From Umbelopsis ramanniana AG (Eukaryota; Mucoromycota; Umbelopsidomycetes; Umbelopsidales; Umbelopsidaceae): a DNA stretch of 64,000 nucleotides. Below the pieces are notes generated by a model. It searched no databases and was not told the DNA's origin. It saw only the letters and a program-made list of their open reading frames with translations. The stretch spans positions 186,001 to 250,000 of the forward strand of contig NW_026252115.1 in the NCBI RefSeq assembly GCF_025399195.1, given 5' to 3'. Position numbers and translations under genes: made by a program. Shown here piece by piece: positions 34,631-44,716 of this stretch; position 1 is the first letter of the stretch, and each line of letters starts with the position of its first letter.

Positions 34631-35350
34631 GACATGCATAGTTTAACTTTTTTTTTTTTTCAAAGTGGTTGTGTTATTTTCTACTGTAGGCAATTTGAGG
34701 CTGAGCAAAGGTCGTGAATATTTTGCTGCCATCTTTGAACGCAAAAACTATCTGCCATAGTGTGACCTATAATCTTATACAACACTGCGCACAAAAACAC
34801 ATGCGAACTTCTCAAACAAGCTGTGATAGCTTCAGACTATACGTCGGTTCTTGAAGCCAGGGGTGGCAACTGGTCACAGTATGAATAAAAGCTGGTTTGG
34901 TGGGCCTGCTGGTGTTGTTCAAGCTTTCAAGTTTTATGTGCTGAAACCTATCGTTACCATAGACGCAAATAATAGGGCTTAGAGGATAATGTCATGTGAA
35001 TGAATTGATAACATGAAACGACGATGTATTTCCACTGCTCAGTAATAATTCAGCCAAATCTCTCAGCTACATTAATCTCAACGTAAATCCAGGCTGCAGA
35101 ATTGAAAAATACCAGAGCAAAGAAAATTGTAGATAGTTAACACTGCATTTATAATAAAGGCAACCTACCAAGAACCGGCCCATATCCCATCCAATCAAAA
35201 AACGCAAGTACAGAAAGGGTCATACTCTTTCCGACCTTCTCAAGGTCAACAATTTGAAGGCACTATGTACGCTAAAGCCGCACCAGAAGAAACGATATGA
35301 TCCAACGGAAATTATGGATTTGGAAGATTTCTCTTAAACGCTTGATGCAA
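34631..35350. other. Far-upstream region of the subfamily A gene, duplicated
   Basis: No gene is seen. The sequence is shared with about 37380-38110 and so belongs to the segmental duplication. Confidence 0.45.
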
Positions 35351-35363
35351 TTTACGCCATTAT

Positions 35364-35585
35364 ATGAGATTCAGTTGGCTCAATTTGCCGTCGCTTCCTA
35401 TTAACTACCCTGTTTCAAGCGATATCTTGAACCTCAACATGACCGCCATTCGTTCGTCAGAGCTTTGGCCATCAATGAGTGCTAAACAATCCAGTTATGC
35501 TACTGAGCCACAGCAATGTTATGAATCTGACGGACAAACGCCAGAAGTACCCGCTAACATGCCTTTATTTGGAGAGTTCCATTAG
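35364..35585 (+). pseudogene. Gene remnant spanning the duplication junction
   Basis: A 73-codon frame contains SSDILNLNMTAIRSSELWPS and ends in SDGQTPEVPANMPLFGEFH. Its first part resembles the fragment at about 38885-38998 (PSDILNLNMAAICS). Its second part is the copy of 32752-32872. No domain is recognised and no flanking exons complete it, so I call it a fragment. It could be the last exon of a gene now lost. Confidence 0.4.
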
Positions 35586-38120
35586 TTGCACCAAGCGGCA
35601 TCATAAATCGAGTTAGGCTCCATCATACAGGATAGAGGTGCAGCGACTTTAGCAGTTTTTATCTTTCTGCGCCTCACTCATGGTATCCCCTCACAGTATC
35701 ATCTATGCTTGAATATCTTCCAATAAAGAATATAGAATAATAGTAAAGCATTGTGCCTGTACGGCCCTCATAGCTGTATCGACAGTGCATGCTCTTAGTT
35801 TGTCATATCGAAATAAGTGTGCTAGGTTGATTTTCAGCCACAACATTTCAAGTTGAGAGCTTACAAAAATCAGGTGTAGGTTTACCCGACAGGCTTCGCC
35901 ATACCATGAAGGTAACACCATGCTCCCCAACAACCTGTTTACCAAAAATAATGGGGTATGAGCATAGCAGAAAACCTCCAAAAAGCCGTGGTTTGTCTTC
36001 ATAATAAAAAAAATTTAATAGCTACAACAGGCGCATACATAAAGCTAGCCACCTCTTCCCGATGTACGTTGTTGCCAAAGTGATTGTAGAGACCCACAAA
36101 AATAATGCAGCTTGTTGTTTTATGTTCAGTCACACATACCCAGCCATGATTCAAATGATTTATGGGACAAAACTGGGTCCAAGGTTCACTGCAATGAAAT
36201 ATTGCGTACCAAGCTAATTATAGCTATATTACTCACAAACGAAGATGTTGCCACAGAAGGCAGATAGTCTGCCTCGCATGGGGATGCGGCAAACTCAGAG
36301 GCGAAAATCTTATCTAAATGTGTCAATCATCATTGTCATATGGTGCGGCGATTACAGTGCTCCAATCCACACCCGGTTTACTTTTACTAATTGCACAGCT
36401 ACCGTTTGCATCCTTTGTGGATTCAAATCGCAAAAACCTAATAACTAGGGCTGTACATACCTAGAAAGATAGCTGTACGTTTTGCTTTCATGAGCGGGTC
36501 TATTGCCCGAGAGCTTCTGGACTCTCAAACTTAACTACAACGAGTAAGCAATGTACTCGTACCCCAAAATACAAGTTTAAATGGGCCTAGATGTCGCTGT
36601 ATACTCAGACACATCTGTTATTATTCTGAAACTCGGCTCTAGGGAATCATCTATCTTCGGAATTAGAAGCATTCAAATCAAGAATTAAATTCATGTAAAG
36701 TTCGGACAATACAGCTTGTCCATCTTTTTACTTTTATTATCCATTTTTGTATAAATTAACAATAAGGTGGCGTTGAAGCCGTACACTTCGATGCTATGTA
36801 TGGTTGGTAATGTTATAGTTGGGCTTGCAAAGGCAACTGAACTTCTTCAAAAAGAAGAACGGTTCTTTCTAGCATCGTTACGTCAAAGATTTCCTGCGAT
36901 GTTGAAAGCAACTACGCAAAGCATAAGCAAGACCGTTGAGGTGCGCAACATAGTAGAAGATCCAGAACTCGGAGTTGGCGGTATATTGGGCCCTGTTGTC
37001 GAGGCGGAAGGAACGGCCGCCACATTAAGTACTTGACAAGTGCAGGATCCAGTTTCCGTCAAGGTCTGGCCGTTGGTGGAAGTGGTAGTCGTCCACGAAG
37101 AACCATCACATTTTAAATTCTGCGCAATACCATCGATTTCCGTGAAAGAACATTGATTGTTTCCATCGCAGTATGTTTGGAAGCTTTCGTTAGTCATTGT
37201 TATTGTGCATCCGGAATAGGTGATGGTTGCTGTTATCATGCAGCTGGACGTACCAGCTTGAGACTGAGCAGTCGGACTCCAGTTGCATCCTGGCGAGGTG
37301 GTAATAGTCATCTTCTATCAAGAACGTTATAAAATCTAGTAGTAGTTAAAGGGCCAAATCATATACTCGGCATAGCTTAACTTTTGTTGGAAGGAAAAAG
37401 GGAAGTGGTTATGTCATTTCCACTGTAGGCAATTTGGGCTGAGCAAGGTCGTACAGGGGTTTTCCAAATACTCTTCTGATGAAGCTGCGATCTTTCAACA
37501 CAAACACAAACGCCTTAGGAAGACCAGTAATTACTTATAACGCTGCGTACAAAAACACATACTAAATTTTCAAAGAATCTGTGATAGCTTCAGACGTTAC
37601 CTCTGTTTTTGAAGCCAAGGGTGGCGACTGGTCATAGTATCAATAAAAGACGGTTTGGTGGATCTGCTGGTGTTGTTCAGGTTTTTAAAGTTTTCTGTGC
37701 TGAACCTTTCATTGCTATAGATGTAAATAATAGGGCTTAGAGGATAATATCATGCGGATAGATCGACAATATAAAACGATGGTGTATTTCCACTGCCCAT
37801 TAATACTTCACCCACGTCTTTCAGCTCTATTACTCTTAGCGTAAGTCCATGTTACAATAGAAGAATACTAGAGCAATGCGAATTGTAGACAGTTAACACT
37901 GATTTTATTATAAAGGTAACCTACCAAGAACAGACCCGTATCCGATCCAATCAAAAACGTAAGTACGGCAAGGGCCATCTCTTTCTGACCTTCTCAAATA
38001 CACTACAGAACCTACCGTGGTCAACGATTTGAAGGCACTATGTACGCTAAAGCCGCACCGGAACAAAGTACATGGTCCAATGGAAATTAAGGGTTTGGAA
38101 AATTTCGCTTAAATGCTTGA
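35460..38120. repeat. Segmental duplication, copy 2 (about 2.7 kb)
   Basis: This segment matches 32750-35350. It contains the paralogous gene 36883-37311. Similarity to copy 1 is very high up to about 36050 and lower afterwards. Similarity fades after GCTTAAATGCTTGATG near 38120. Confidence 0.8.
36883..37311 (-). CDS. Eight-cysteine tail-hydrophobic protein, subfamily A (142 aa)
   Basis: This is the duplicate of the gene at 34104-34574, starting at the ATG at 37311 (MTITTSPGCNWSPTAQ). The eight cysteines are conserved (GCNW, SCMI, SGCT, TYCD, QCSF, KCDGSSWTT, SCTC). The Ser/Pro linker is shorter because the SSTPSSG repeat is not expanded. The hydrophobic end is VLLMLCVVAFNIAGNL. Most differences between the two copies are substitutions, and the frame stays open, so both copies have been kept. 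No signal peptide is present. Function is unknown. Confidence 0.75.
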   Translation of the reverse strand: MTITTSPGCNWSPTAQSQAGTSSCMITATITYSGCTITMTNESFQTYCDGNNQCSFTEIDGIAQNLKCDGSSWTTTTSTNGQTLTETGSCTCQVLNVAAVPSASTTGPNIPPTPSSGSSTMLRTSTVLLMLCVVAFNIAGNL

Positions 38121-38879
38121 TGATCTTTGATATGGGCACCTAAAGATTCAGTGAGTGAGGTATCTGGCTTCTGAGAGGTGGGTATTGGTCTAGATATGGA
38201 GTCGAAAATGGTATGACAAGCCTACCCCCAAGTTAAGAATCGGGTACCTAGCAAGTCGTTGGATCCATGTCTGGCATGTTTCTTGTCTGGTTGGTGTCGG
38301 GAAACAATTATGGGATTGGATACCAGGGCGCGAAAATAGCAATGTGGAGTACCTAGTGGCTGGGGTCATACTCGGTGTATACCCAACGAGGTACTGGTGT
38401 TGAATGGATGTTGGTGCAAAGGATTTAGGTGAAACAGTAAGACGTTCATAAGAAGATTCAAGTTGTCAAATCCATCAGTTCAATGGAGTGTAAAGCCACC
38501 CGCACGCCTCAGAAGGTTCTGTAACTACTTGTTTACTTGTTGCGTTCCCAAGATGCTAATGGACATGATTGTGAGTGCCATCTCGAACTAATTAAAATGT
38601 AGAGTGGCTCGCTCCTCTAAGTCGACATGTTTGGTCTTTTGTGAAGGTGTTAACCGCTCCTCACACAGTCGAAATTTGGTTAAATCTTAGTCAATTATAA
38701 CTTGCAATTTACGCCAGTCTGTGGGATCCAGTAATGGTTAATTGTCGTCACTACCTACTAACTCATATTACAGGAAATTGAGAAACGTCTACCGAACAAA
38801 AGTCAGACCAGTAAGTAATCCAGCTTAATTCCTATTCTACTGATCTATTCGTTTGACAACTGTCCTTTTTCTACCAATT
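37312..38879. other. Intergenic region with a stretch not shared by copy 1
   Basis: Up to about 38120 the sequence belongs to duplication copy 2. From about 38120 to 38700 lies some 580 bp that I cannot match to copy 1, richer in G than its surroundings. At about 38702 sequence similar to the copy 1 boundary resumes (GCAATTTACGCCA, also near 35347). No gene is seen. Confidence 0.4.
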
Positions 38880-38998
38880 GGCAGATGTTCCTACTGAGAT
38901 CCAACATGCCTTGCCACTGAAAGCACCCTGTGCTGAATATATACAGTCAAAATACCCAAGCGATATCTTGAACCTCAACATGGCCGCCATTTGTTCAT
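38880..38998 (+). pseudogene. Exon-like gene remnant
   Basis: After the acceptor-like TTGGCAG the frame reads DVPTEIQHALPLKAPCAEYI, continues to SKYPSDILNLNMAAICS and stops. A preceding exon-like piece ends at CAGACCAG followed by TAAGTAAT near 38810. SDILNLNM is shared with 35364-35585. No full gene is present. Confidence 0.35.
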
Positions 38999-39734
38999 GA
39001 AAGCTTTCGGAAGCATAATACCTAACCAACTAGTCAATCAGCTACAATATAAGATTAAAGTTAATCTGATATTTACCTTATCGAATCAATACTTGAACAA
39101 CTTCTGCAAAGTAAACAGCCACGAAATGTGGCATCTACACCTGGGATACAGTATCAGCGGTGATATAAATTCCTCGTCTTCATACTTGTCCCGCCGAATA
39201 GTAGAATGTCCGAACAATGCCGTATTTCTACTCGTCTGGTCCAATTTGTATGGTTTCCTGTGAAGCATCGCCAGACATATAGTTAGCGTATTGCATACTT
39301 TGCTATATGTCCTCAAGGCAACATTACCTCATCCTCTCGTGCAAAATTTAGATGCATTGCCATTTGAGAATGAACCCTTTTAAGTTCAAGCCACTAGACA
39401 CACGTCGCACTGCCATGGTTGGTTATGTTTTCGAAACTGAAAAAGCAGTTGGATGCAATGGCAAAGAGTTATGTAGAGAAGTGCCGAGGGTCTGTGCAGT
39501 GAATTTTCACTGTTCTGATTACTGGATCAAATTTCTGTGTGATCACAAATCCCAAGATACCGACAAGCTTGGGCAGGATTGAATTTCCTGCAAGAGTGAA
39601 TAAACCGCTGGTAAATAGCTGCCGATCCAGCTACTTATATCCACATAGCGTACACTGATTAGTTCAGCTCGTATGCCGTCTACAGCCTTTACACAGTCAA
39701 ATAGGATTGTGGGCTATTAGTTGGTATTAAGTAT
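38999..39734. other. Intergenic, no gene seen
   Basis: Two short frames (38991-39263 and 39352-39582) show no domain, signal peptide or paralog in the window. Confidence 0.4.
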
Positions 39735-40148
39735 TTAATTAAAGCTTCCAATGACAGCGCAAAGCGCTAAGCTAGCAGCAATAAGCATGTTTGACTTTGT
39801 AAGAGAAATTCCAGCACTCTCATAGGAATAACTAAGTTTAGATACTGCTTTCTCGTATGTACATGATCCTGAAACTGAGGAAAAAGGGCTGCCGGTGGAT
39901 GGGAATGGGATAGGCAGGCCGTTACAAGGTAAAGATGGAGACGTAGTAAGCTTGGGAGTGTCAAATGATACTCCTTTACAATTACCAGAAGAGTCACACA
40001 CGCATGGAGCGTAAACATTTTCGTAGGTTTTAATGCAGAACAATTCAGTGATGACAAAGTTCACATAGCATGAATCAAATCCATCTATTTGTTCAAATGC
40101 AGTAGGTGGAGGAAGGTACCCGCAACCTATCGAGAACTTGACTGGCAT
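39735..40148 (-). CDS. Eight-cysteine tail-hydrophobic protein, subfamily B copy 1 (137 aa)
   Basis: Start at the ATG at 40148 (MPVKFSIGCGY), aligned with all other copies; the frame is open to 40277, but the upstream part overlaps the TATA box. Eight cysteines lie before the linker (IGCG, DSCYVNF, FCIK, PCVCD, GNCKG, PCNGLPIPFPS, GSCTYEKA). The C-terminus is SLTKSNMLIAASLALCAVIG, a hydrophobic tail of about 18 residues almost at the end. This is one of the two most diverged members of subfamily B, so it may be an older copy. No function is recognised. Confidence 0.75.
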   Translation of the reverse strand: MPVKFSIGCGYLPPPTAFEQIDGFDSCYVNFVITELFCIKTYENVYAPCVCDSSGNCKGVSFDTPKLTTSPSLPCNGLPIPFPSTGSPFSSVSGSCTYEKAVSKLSYSYESAGISLTKSNMLIAASLALCAVIGSFN

Positions 40149-40814
40149 TAAGAATTGAAGAGAGGAATTTGAGAGAAGTAAGGAAAGGTAAAAGATCTCA
40201 TAATTGGTAAAAAAGATCGGGCGCTTTATATAAAGATACAACGTTACATCTTTCCGCCATCCTGTTTTCCTGGACACAAAACCGTAGAGTTGAGAGGCAG
40301 ATCAATGCCCTACCAACACTTGGTGTTGTTGACATTATATGATTATGGCATTTTCTCTGTTTTGTTTAATGTCCTCTTCTGACCATACTATCTACTTTCA
40401 CAATATTGATTGCGATTCAATGCGCTTTAGGTGTGGATAACGATGATTCTTTACTCAGTTTACGCCATTGTCATACTGTGGGCCTGAAATATAAGACGAC
40501 AAGAAGTGTGTGTGGCTGAGCGTCTGTAATGGTTTGAGTGCAATCTATTAAGAATGCTATTGAAAAGATAGGTGCTAATATTTTTCTTTGTACAGTTAAA
40601 TCGTCATGCCTGCAAAAAGATAACATCTTTCAAGCAAACAAGGTCAGAAATACTAACTCTGGTATTACATACGCAGAGATGCATTGGAAAGTAATAGTGC
40701 AAATTGAGTCTGTCGAACCAGTGCCACGCCAACAATTTTTAACTCATAATCCTCTCGCAGCCAATGTTGGGAGAAAAAATGAGTTGGTCAAGCATATACA
40801 CAAGATATATCTAT
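40149..40814. other. Spacer between subfamily B copies 1 and 2
   Basis: It contains the TATA box of copy 1 and diverged versions of two blocks found in every spacer of the array: the GATTCAATGCG block near 40415 and the GACAAGAAGTGTGTGTGGCTG block at about 40497. No gene is seen. Confidence 0.5.
40225..40234 (-). promoter_or_regulatory. TATA box of subfamily B copy 1
   Basis: TTTATATAAA, 77-86 bp before the ATG at 40148. Confidence 0.6.
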
Positions 40815-41213
40815 TCAAAAGCTAGCAATGACAGCGCAAAGCATTAAACTAGCGGCAATTAGCATGTTTATCTTGGTTAGCAAAATTCTGGCACTGGCAT
40901 TTGTTGCGGTAAATACTGCTTTCTGGTATGTGCACGATCCTGAAACTGTAACATGACGGTTATATGTGAATGACATCGGCTGGCCGTTACAAAGTAAATT
41001 TTGACCAGGCAGGGCAGTGTCACCCGTTGGCATTTCCGAACAATTATCAGAAGCGTCACAATGGCATGGAGCATAAACATTTTCAAGGGTCATGGTGCAA
41101 TACCCTCTACTGATGGCAAAGTTTACATAGCATGAATCCCATCCAGTTATAGGTCCGCCGGGAAGAATAACTACAGGATTAGGACCGCAGGCTGGCGAGA
41201 AGGTGACTGTCAT
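40815..41213 (-). CDS. Eight-cysteine tail-hydrophobic protein, subfamily B copy 2 (132 aa)
   Basis: Start at the ATG at 41213 (MTVTFSPACGPNP). Cysteines occur in PACG, DSCYVNF, YCTM, PCHCD, DNCSE, LCNGQPMSF and GSCTYQKA, eight in all before the tail. The linker is short (FTATNASARI) and the tail KINMLIAASLMLCAVIASF is hydrophobic. The segment corresponding to PFPSTG in other copies is replaced by TYNRHV. Its TATA element is weak (an ATAAAGTG-like sequence near 41285), so expression may be lower than for copies 3-6. Function unknown. Confidence 0.72.
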   Translation of the reverse strand: MTVTFSPACGPNPVVILPGGPITGWDSCYVNFAISRGYCTMTLENVYAPCHCDASDNCSEMPTGDTALPGQNLLCNGQPMSFTYNRHVTVSGSCTYQKAVFTATNASARILLTKINMLIAASLMLCAVIASF

Positions 41214-41956
41214 TAAGGATGGAAGAGAAGGACTTGAGAGATGAAAGGAAAAGTGAAAAATCCTATAATTAGTGAAATTCGTACACTTTATTTTGCGATC
41301 TAATGTTACATCTTTCCACCATCCTGCTGTCCCGGACACAAAACCATATAGTTGAGATATAGGTCAATATAATTACCCACTTCGGTATCATCAGGGTGGT
41401 AACAATACTGTATCTTATCTGTTTTTTAATGACCTCTGTTGACGCATACTATCTGCTTTCGTGATTATACTGACCCCCGTTCAATGCACTCCAGGTGTTG
41501 ATAGCTAGTGTTTTTAACTGAGTTTACGCCACTGTGATACTGTGGCACAGCATGTTACCATTTTGCATTCTGACTACGAAAGTCAACACTTTGAATTGCC
41601 TGAAATATTAAGAGACAAGAAGTGTGCGTGACTGAGCGTCAGTCATGACTTGAGCACACTCTATTAAAATTGCTATTGAAATGATGGATATGAGTAATGC
41701 TCTCTATTTACAAGTTTGAATGTCATGTCTGCGAAAAGTTAACGTCTCTCAAGCAAACAGGATGAGAATTACCAACCCTGGTATACATACGCACACAGGG
41801 CTTAGAAAGTAAAGTTCTAAACTGCCTATGTCGAGACAGCGCCACACCAACAATTTATAACTCATAGTGCTCTCGCAGTCAATTTTAAGTCAACAGATAC
41901 TGGTCAATGTAATAAAGTGAGGTGGTCAAGCTACGTTATGCATTATATATATTTAT
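41214..41956. other. Spacer between subfamily B copies 2 and 3
   Basis: It holds diverged versions of the same spacer blocks (near 41475 and 41611). No gene is seen. Confidence 0.5.
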
Positions 41957-42364
41957 TCAAATGCCACCGATAACAGCGCAAAGCACTAAACTAACGGCAA
42001 TTAGCATGTTTGACTTGGTCAGTGTAATTCCAGCACTAGTATTTGTAGTAGCAGATCCTGCTTTCTTGTATGTGCACGATCCGGAAATAGCAATATCAAC
42101 GTTGCCAGTGGATGGGAATGGAATCGGCTGGCCGTTACAAAGTAAAGATTGAGGCGTACCAGTCAGGGAGGTACCACCCGTTGAAACTCCTGAACAGTTA
42201 CCAGAAGCGTCACATTGGCATGGAGCAAAAACATTGTCAAAGGTTATGGTGCAGGACAGTTCAGTGACGACAAAATTAAGATAGCATGAATCCCATCCAG
42301 CTATAGGTGCGAGAGTAGTAACGGTAGGGCTGGGACCGCAGCCTGACGAAAAGGTGACTGTCAT
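41957..42364 (-). CDS. Eight-cysteine tail-hydrophobic protein, subfamily B copy 3 (135 aa)
   Basis: Start at the ATG at 42364 (MTVTFSSGCGPSPTV). Cysteines: SGCG, DSCYLNF, SCTITF, PCQCD, GNCSG, LCNGQPIPFPS, GSCTYKKAG. A short linker (SATTNTSAG) leads to SLTKSNMLIAVSLVLCAVIG at the C-terminus. The sequence from CTYKKAGSATT onward is almost the same in copies 3, 4, 5 and 6, pointing to recent duplication or gene conversion. No signal peptide and no introns. Function unknown. Confidence 0.78.
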   Translation of the reverse strand: MTVTFSSGCGPSPTVTTLAPIAGWDSCYLNFVVTELSCTITFDNVFAPCQCDASGNCSGVSTGGTSLTGTPQSLLCNGQPIPFPSTGNVDIAISGSCTYKKAGSATTNTSAGITLTKSNMLIAVSLVLCAVIGGI

Positions 42365-42444
42365 CAAGGAATGAAGAGAGCGACTTGAAGGATGATAAAA
42401 AGGTAGAAGAAAAGGTAAAGAATCTTATTAGTGAAATTCGCGCG

Positions 42445-42452
42445 TTTTTATA
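42445..42452 (-). promoter_or_regulatory. TATA box of subfamily B copy 3
   Basis: TATAAAAA on the minus strand, 81-88 bp before the ATG, followed by the conserved ACGCGCGAATTTCAC. Confidence 0.65.
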
Positions 42453-43078
42453 GCAATCAACCTTACGTTGTTCAACCATGCCGGTGTTTCAGACGCAAGC
42501 TATATACTTGAGAGAGACATCAATACAATTACTGACATCCTGCGTTATCGGCATCATAAGATTGCTGCATTTTATCTATTTTCATAAGCTCTTCTTGTGC
42601 ATACTATCTGCTTTGTTGATGAGACTGATTGCCATTCAATACACTTCAGGCAAGGGTCACTTTGTATTCTTGACTCAGTATACGCCACCGTAATCTTGTG
42701 GCACGGCAGGTAGACATAAAGTTTTCTGACTATGAAAGTCAACCTTTGCCTTACCTGAAATACCGGGAGACAAGAAATATGTGTGGCTGAGTGTCATTAA
42801 CGGGCTGAGCGCATTACATCAAGTTTGCGCGAATGTTTCATGGTCGTATCTGAAAAGGGTAAAATCTCTCGAGAAAGCAAGGTCAGAAATACCAATTCCT
42901 ATATCACATACGCAAAGGCAACTTTAAAGGTGGTAGTTCAAACTGTCTCTGTCAAATCTGCCAGGTCAACAAATTGTAACTCAAAATCCTCTCGCTGTCA
43001 ATCATCAAGTCAACAGATGCAGATAAAAGGTGGAAAAATGGGCTGATCAAGTTAAATTACACATTCGATGTATTTCAT

Positions 43079-43495
43079 TTAAAAGCTAGCGATAACAGCA
43101 CAAAGCACTAAACTAGCAGCAATTAGCATGTTTGACTTGGTCAGTGAAATTCCAGCACTGGTATTATATGTAGTGGCAGAACCTGCTTTCTTGTACGTGC
43201 ATGATCCTGAAACAGAGGACACAGAGCCGTTAGTGCTAGTGACTGAGATGGGAATTGGCTGGCCGTTACAAGGTACAGTGTGAGACGTATTGGCTAGGGA
43301 GGTACTAGCCGTTGAAGGTCCTGAGCAGTTACCAGAAGCGTCACACTGGCATGGAGCAAAAACTTTGTTGATAGTTATGGTGCAGGACCCATCAGTGATG
43401 ACATAGCTAAAATAGCATGAATCCCATCCAGCTATAGGTGCGAGAGTAGTAACGGTAGGGCTGGGACCGCAGCCTGGCGAGAAGGTGACTGGCAT
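43079..43495 (-). CDS. Eight-cysteine tail-hydrophobic protein, subfamily B copy 4 (138 aa)
   Basis: Start at the ATG at 43495 (MPVTFSPGCGPSPTV). Cysteines: PGCG, DSCYFSY, SCTITI, PCQCD, GNCSG, PCNGQPIPIS, GSCTYKKAG. The region between NGQPIP and GSCTY differs from copies 3 and 5 (VTSTNGSVSSV), while both flanks are nearly the same; this patchwork suggests conversion between copies or local selection. The hydrophobic tail SNMLIAASLVLCAVIASF is intact. Function unknown. Confidence 0.78.
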   Translation of the reverse strand: MPVTFSPGCGPSPTVTTLAPIAGWDSCYFSYVITDGSCTITINKVFAPCQCDASGNCSGPSTASTSLANTSHTVPCNGQPIPISVTSTNGSVSSVSGSCTYKKAGSATTYNTSAGISLTKSNMLIAASLVLCAVIASF

Positions 43496-43576
43496 TAAGG
43501 AATAAGAGAGCGACTTGAGAGATGAAAAAAAAGTAAAAGAAAAGGTAAAGGATCCTATAATTAGTGAATTCGCGCG

Positions 43577-43584
43577 TTTTTATA
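43577..43584 (-). promoter_or_regulatory. TATA box of subfamily B copy 4
   Basis: TATAAAAA on the minus strand, 82-89 bp before the ATG, with the same ACGCGCGAATTCAC flank as copy 3. Confidence 0.65.
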
Positions 43585-44269
43585 TTGCAATTCAACGTTA
43601 CATTGTTCAACCATGCCGGCATTACAGACCCAAAATATATAGTTGAGAGTGATCAAGCAATTACTGACACCTGGTATCATCAGCATCATAAGATTGCTGT
43701 ATTTTATCTGTCTTCATAAGCTCTTCTTTTGCATACTATCTGCTTTGTTGATGAGACTGATTGCCATTCAATACACTTCAGGCAAGGGTCACTTTGTATT
43801 CTTGACTCAGTATACGCCACCGTAATCCTGTGGCACAGCAGGTATACATAAAGTTTTCTGACTATGAAAGTCAACCTTTGCCTTACCTGAAATACCGGGA
43901 GACAAGAAATATGTGTGGCTGAGCGTCATTAACGGTCTGAGCGCATTATATCAAGTTTGCGCGAATGTTTCATGGTCATATCTGAAAGGGTAAAATCTCT
44001 TGAGAAAACACAAGGTTAGAAATACCAATTCCTGTATCACATACGCAAAGGCAACGTTGACGGTGGTATTTCAAACTGTCTCTGTCGAATCTGCCAGATC
44101 AACAAATTATAACTCCAAAATCCTCTCACTGTCAATCATCAAGTCAACAGATGCAGATAAAAGATGGAAAAAATTGGGCTGATCAAGCTACATTACACAT
44201 TCGATGTACTTCATTTCAAAAGCTACCGATAACAGCGCAAAGCACTAAACTAGCAGCAATTAGCATGTT

Positions 44270-44626
44270 TTACTTGGTCAGTGAAATTCCAGCACTGGTA
44301 TCATTTGTAGTGGCAGATCCTGCTTTCTTGTATGTGCACCATCCTGAAACCGCAATATCAACATTGCCAGTGGATGGGAATGGAATCGGCTGGCCGTTAC
44401 AAGGTAAAGTGTAAGACGTATCAGCCAGGGAGGTACCACCCAATGGAAATCCTGAGCAGTTACCAGAAGCGTCACACTGGCATGGAGCAAAAACATTGTC
44501 AACGGTCATGGTGCAGGACCTATCAGTGACGACCAAGTTAATGTAGCATGAGTCCCATCCAGCTATAGGTGTGAGAGTAGTAACGGCTGGGCTGAAACCG
44601 CAGCCCGACGAGAAGGTGACTGACAT
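44270..44626 (-). CDS. Subfamily B copy 5, tail lost through a nonsense codon (118 aa)
   Basis: Start at the ATG at 44626 (MSVTFSSGCGFSPAV). The eight-cysteine domain is complete (SGCG, DSCYINL, SCTMTV, PCQCD, GNCSG, PCNGQPIPFPS, GWCTYKKAG). The frame stops at SAGISLTK because TCA (Ser in the other copies) reads TAA at 44270-44272. Past the stop the frame remains open to 44216 and would still encode NMLIAASLVLCAVIGSF, so the change looks recent. The product would be the cysteine domain without its hydrophobic tail: either a soluble variant or a new pseudogene. Confidence 0.72.
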   Translation of the reverse strand: MSVTFSSGCGFSPAVTTLTPIAGWDSCYINLVVTDRSCTMTVDNVFAPCQCDASGNCSGFPLGGTSLADTSYTLPCNGQPIPFPSTGNVDIAVSGWCTYKKAGSATTNDTSAGISLTK

Positions 44627-44708
44627 TAAGGAATAAGAGAGCGACTTGAGAAATGAAAAAAAGTAAAAAGAAAAGGTAAAGGACCCTATAATTATTGAAA
44701 TTCGTGCG

Positions 44709-44716
44709 TTTTTATA
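44709..44716 (-). promoter_or_regulatory. TATA box of subfamily B copy 5
   Basis: TATAAAAA on the minus strand, 83-90 bp before the ATG, flanked by ACGCACGAATTTC. The promoter is intact although the coding frame has a nonsense codon. Confidence 0.65.

Larger units (their letters stand above)
32750..35350. repeat. Segmental duplication, copy 1 (about 2.6 kb)
   Basis: The segment starts at GAAGCTTTGGTCATCAATGAG and matches 35460-38120 in the same order and orientation. The match includes the eight-cysteine gene at 34104-34574 and its upstream region (for example AGCTTCAGAC near 34830, matching near 37590). By eye the first 550 bp are nearly identical between copies, while the rest is clearly more diverged. 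Confidence 0.8.
41957..43078. repeat. Tandem repeat unit 1 of the 1.1-kb array
   Basis: The unit consists of a subfamily B gene, its promoter and a spacer. The next units begin at 43079 and about 44216, giving a period near 1.13 kb. The spacer block around 42625-42690 (ATTCAATACACTTCAGGC) recurs at 43758-43825 and 44886-44950. Confidence 0.85.
43079..44215. repeat. Tandem repeat unit 2 of the 1.1-kb array
   Basis: Same order of gene, TATA box and spacer blocks as the unit starting at 41957. By eye it is the closest match to the neighbouring units. Confidence 0.85.
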
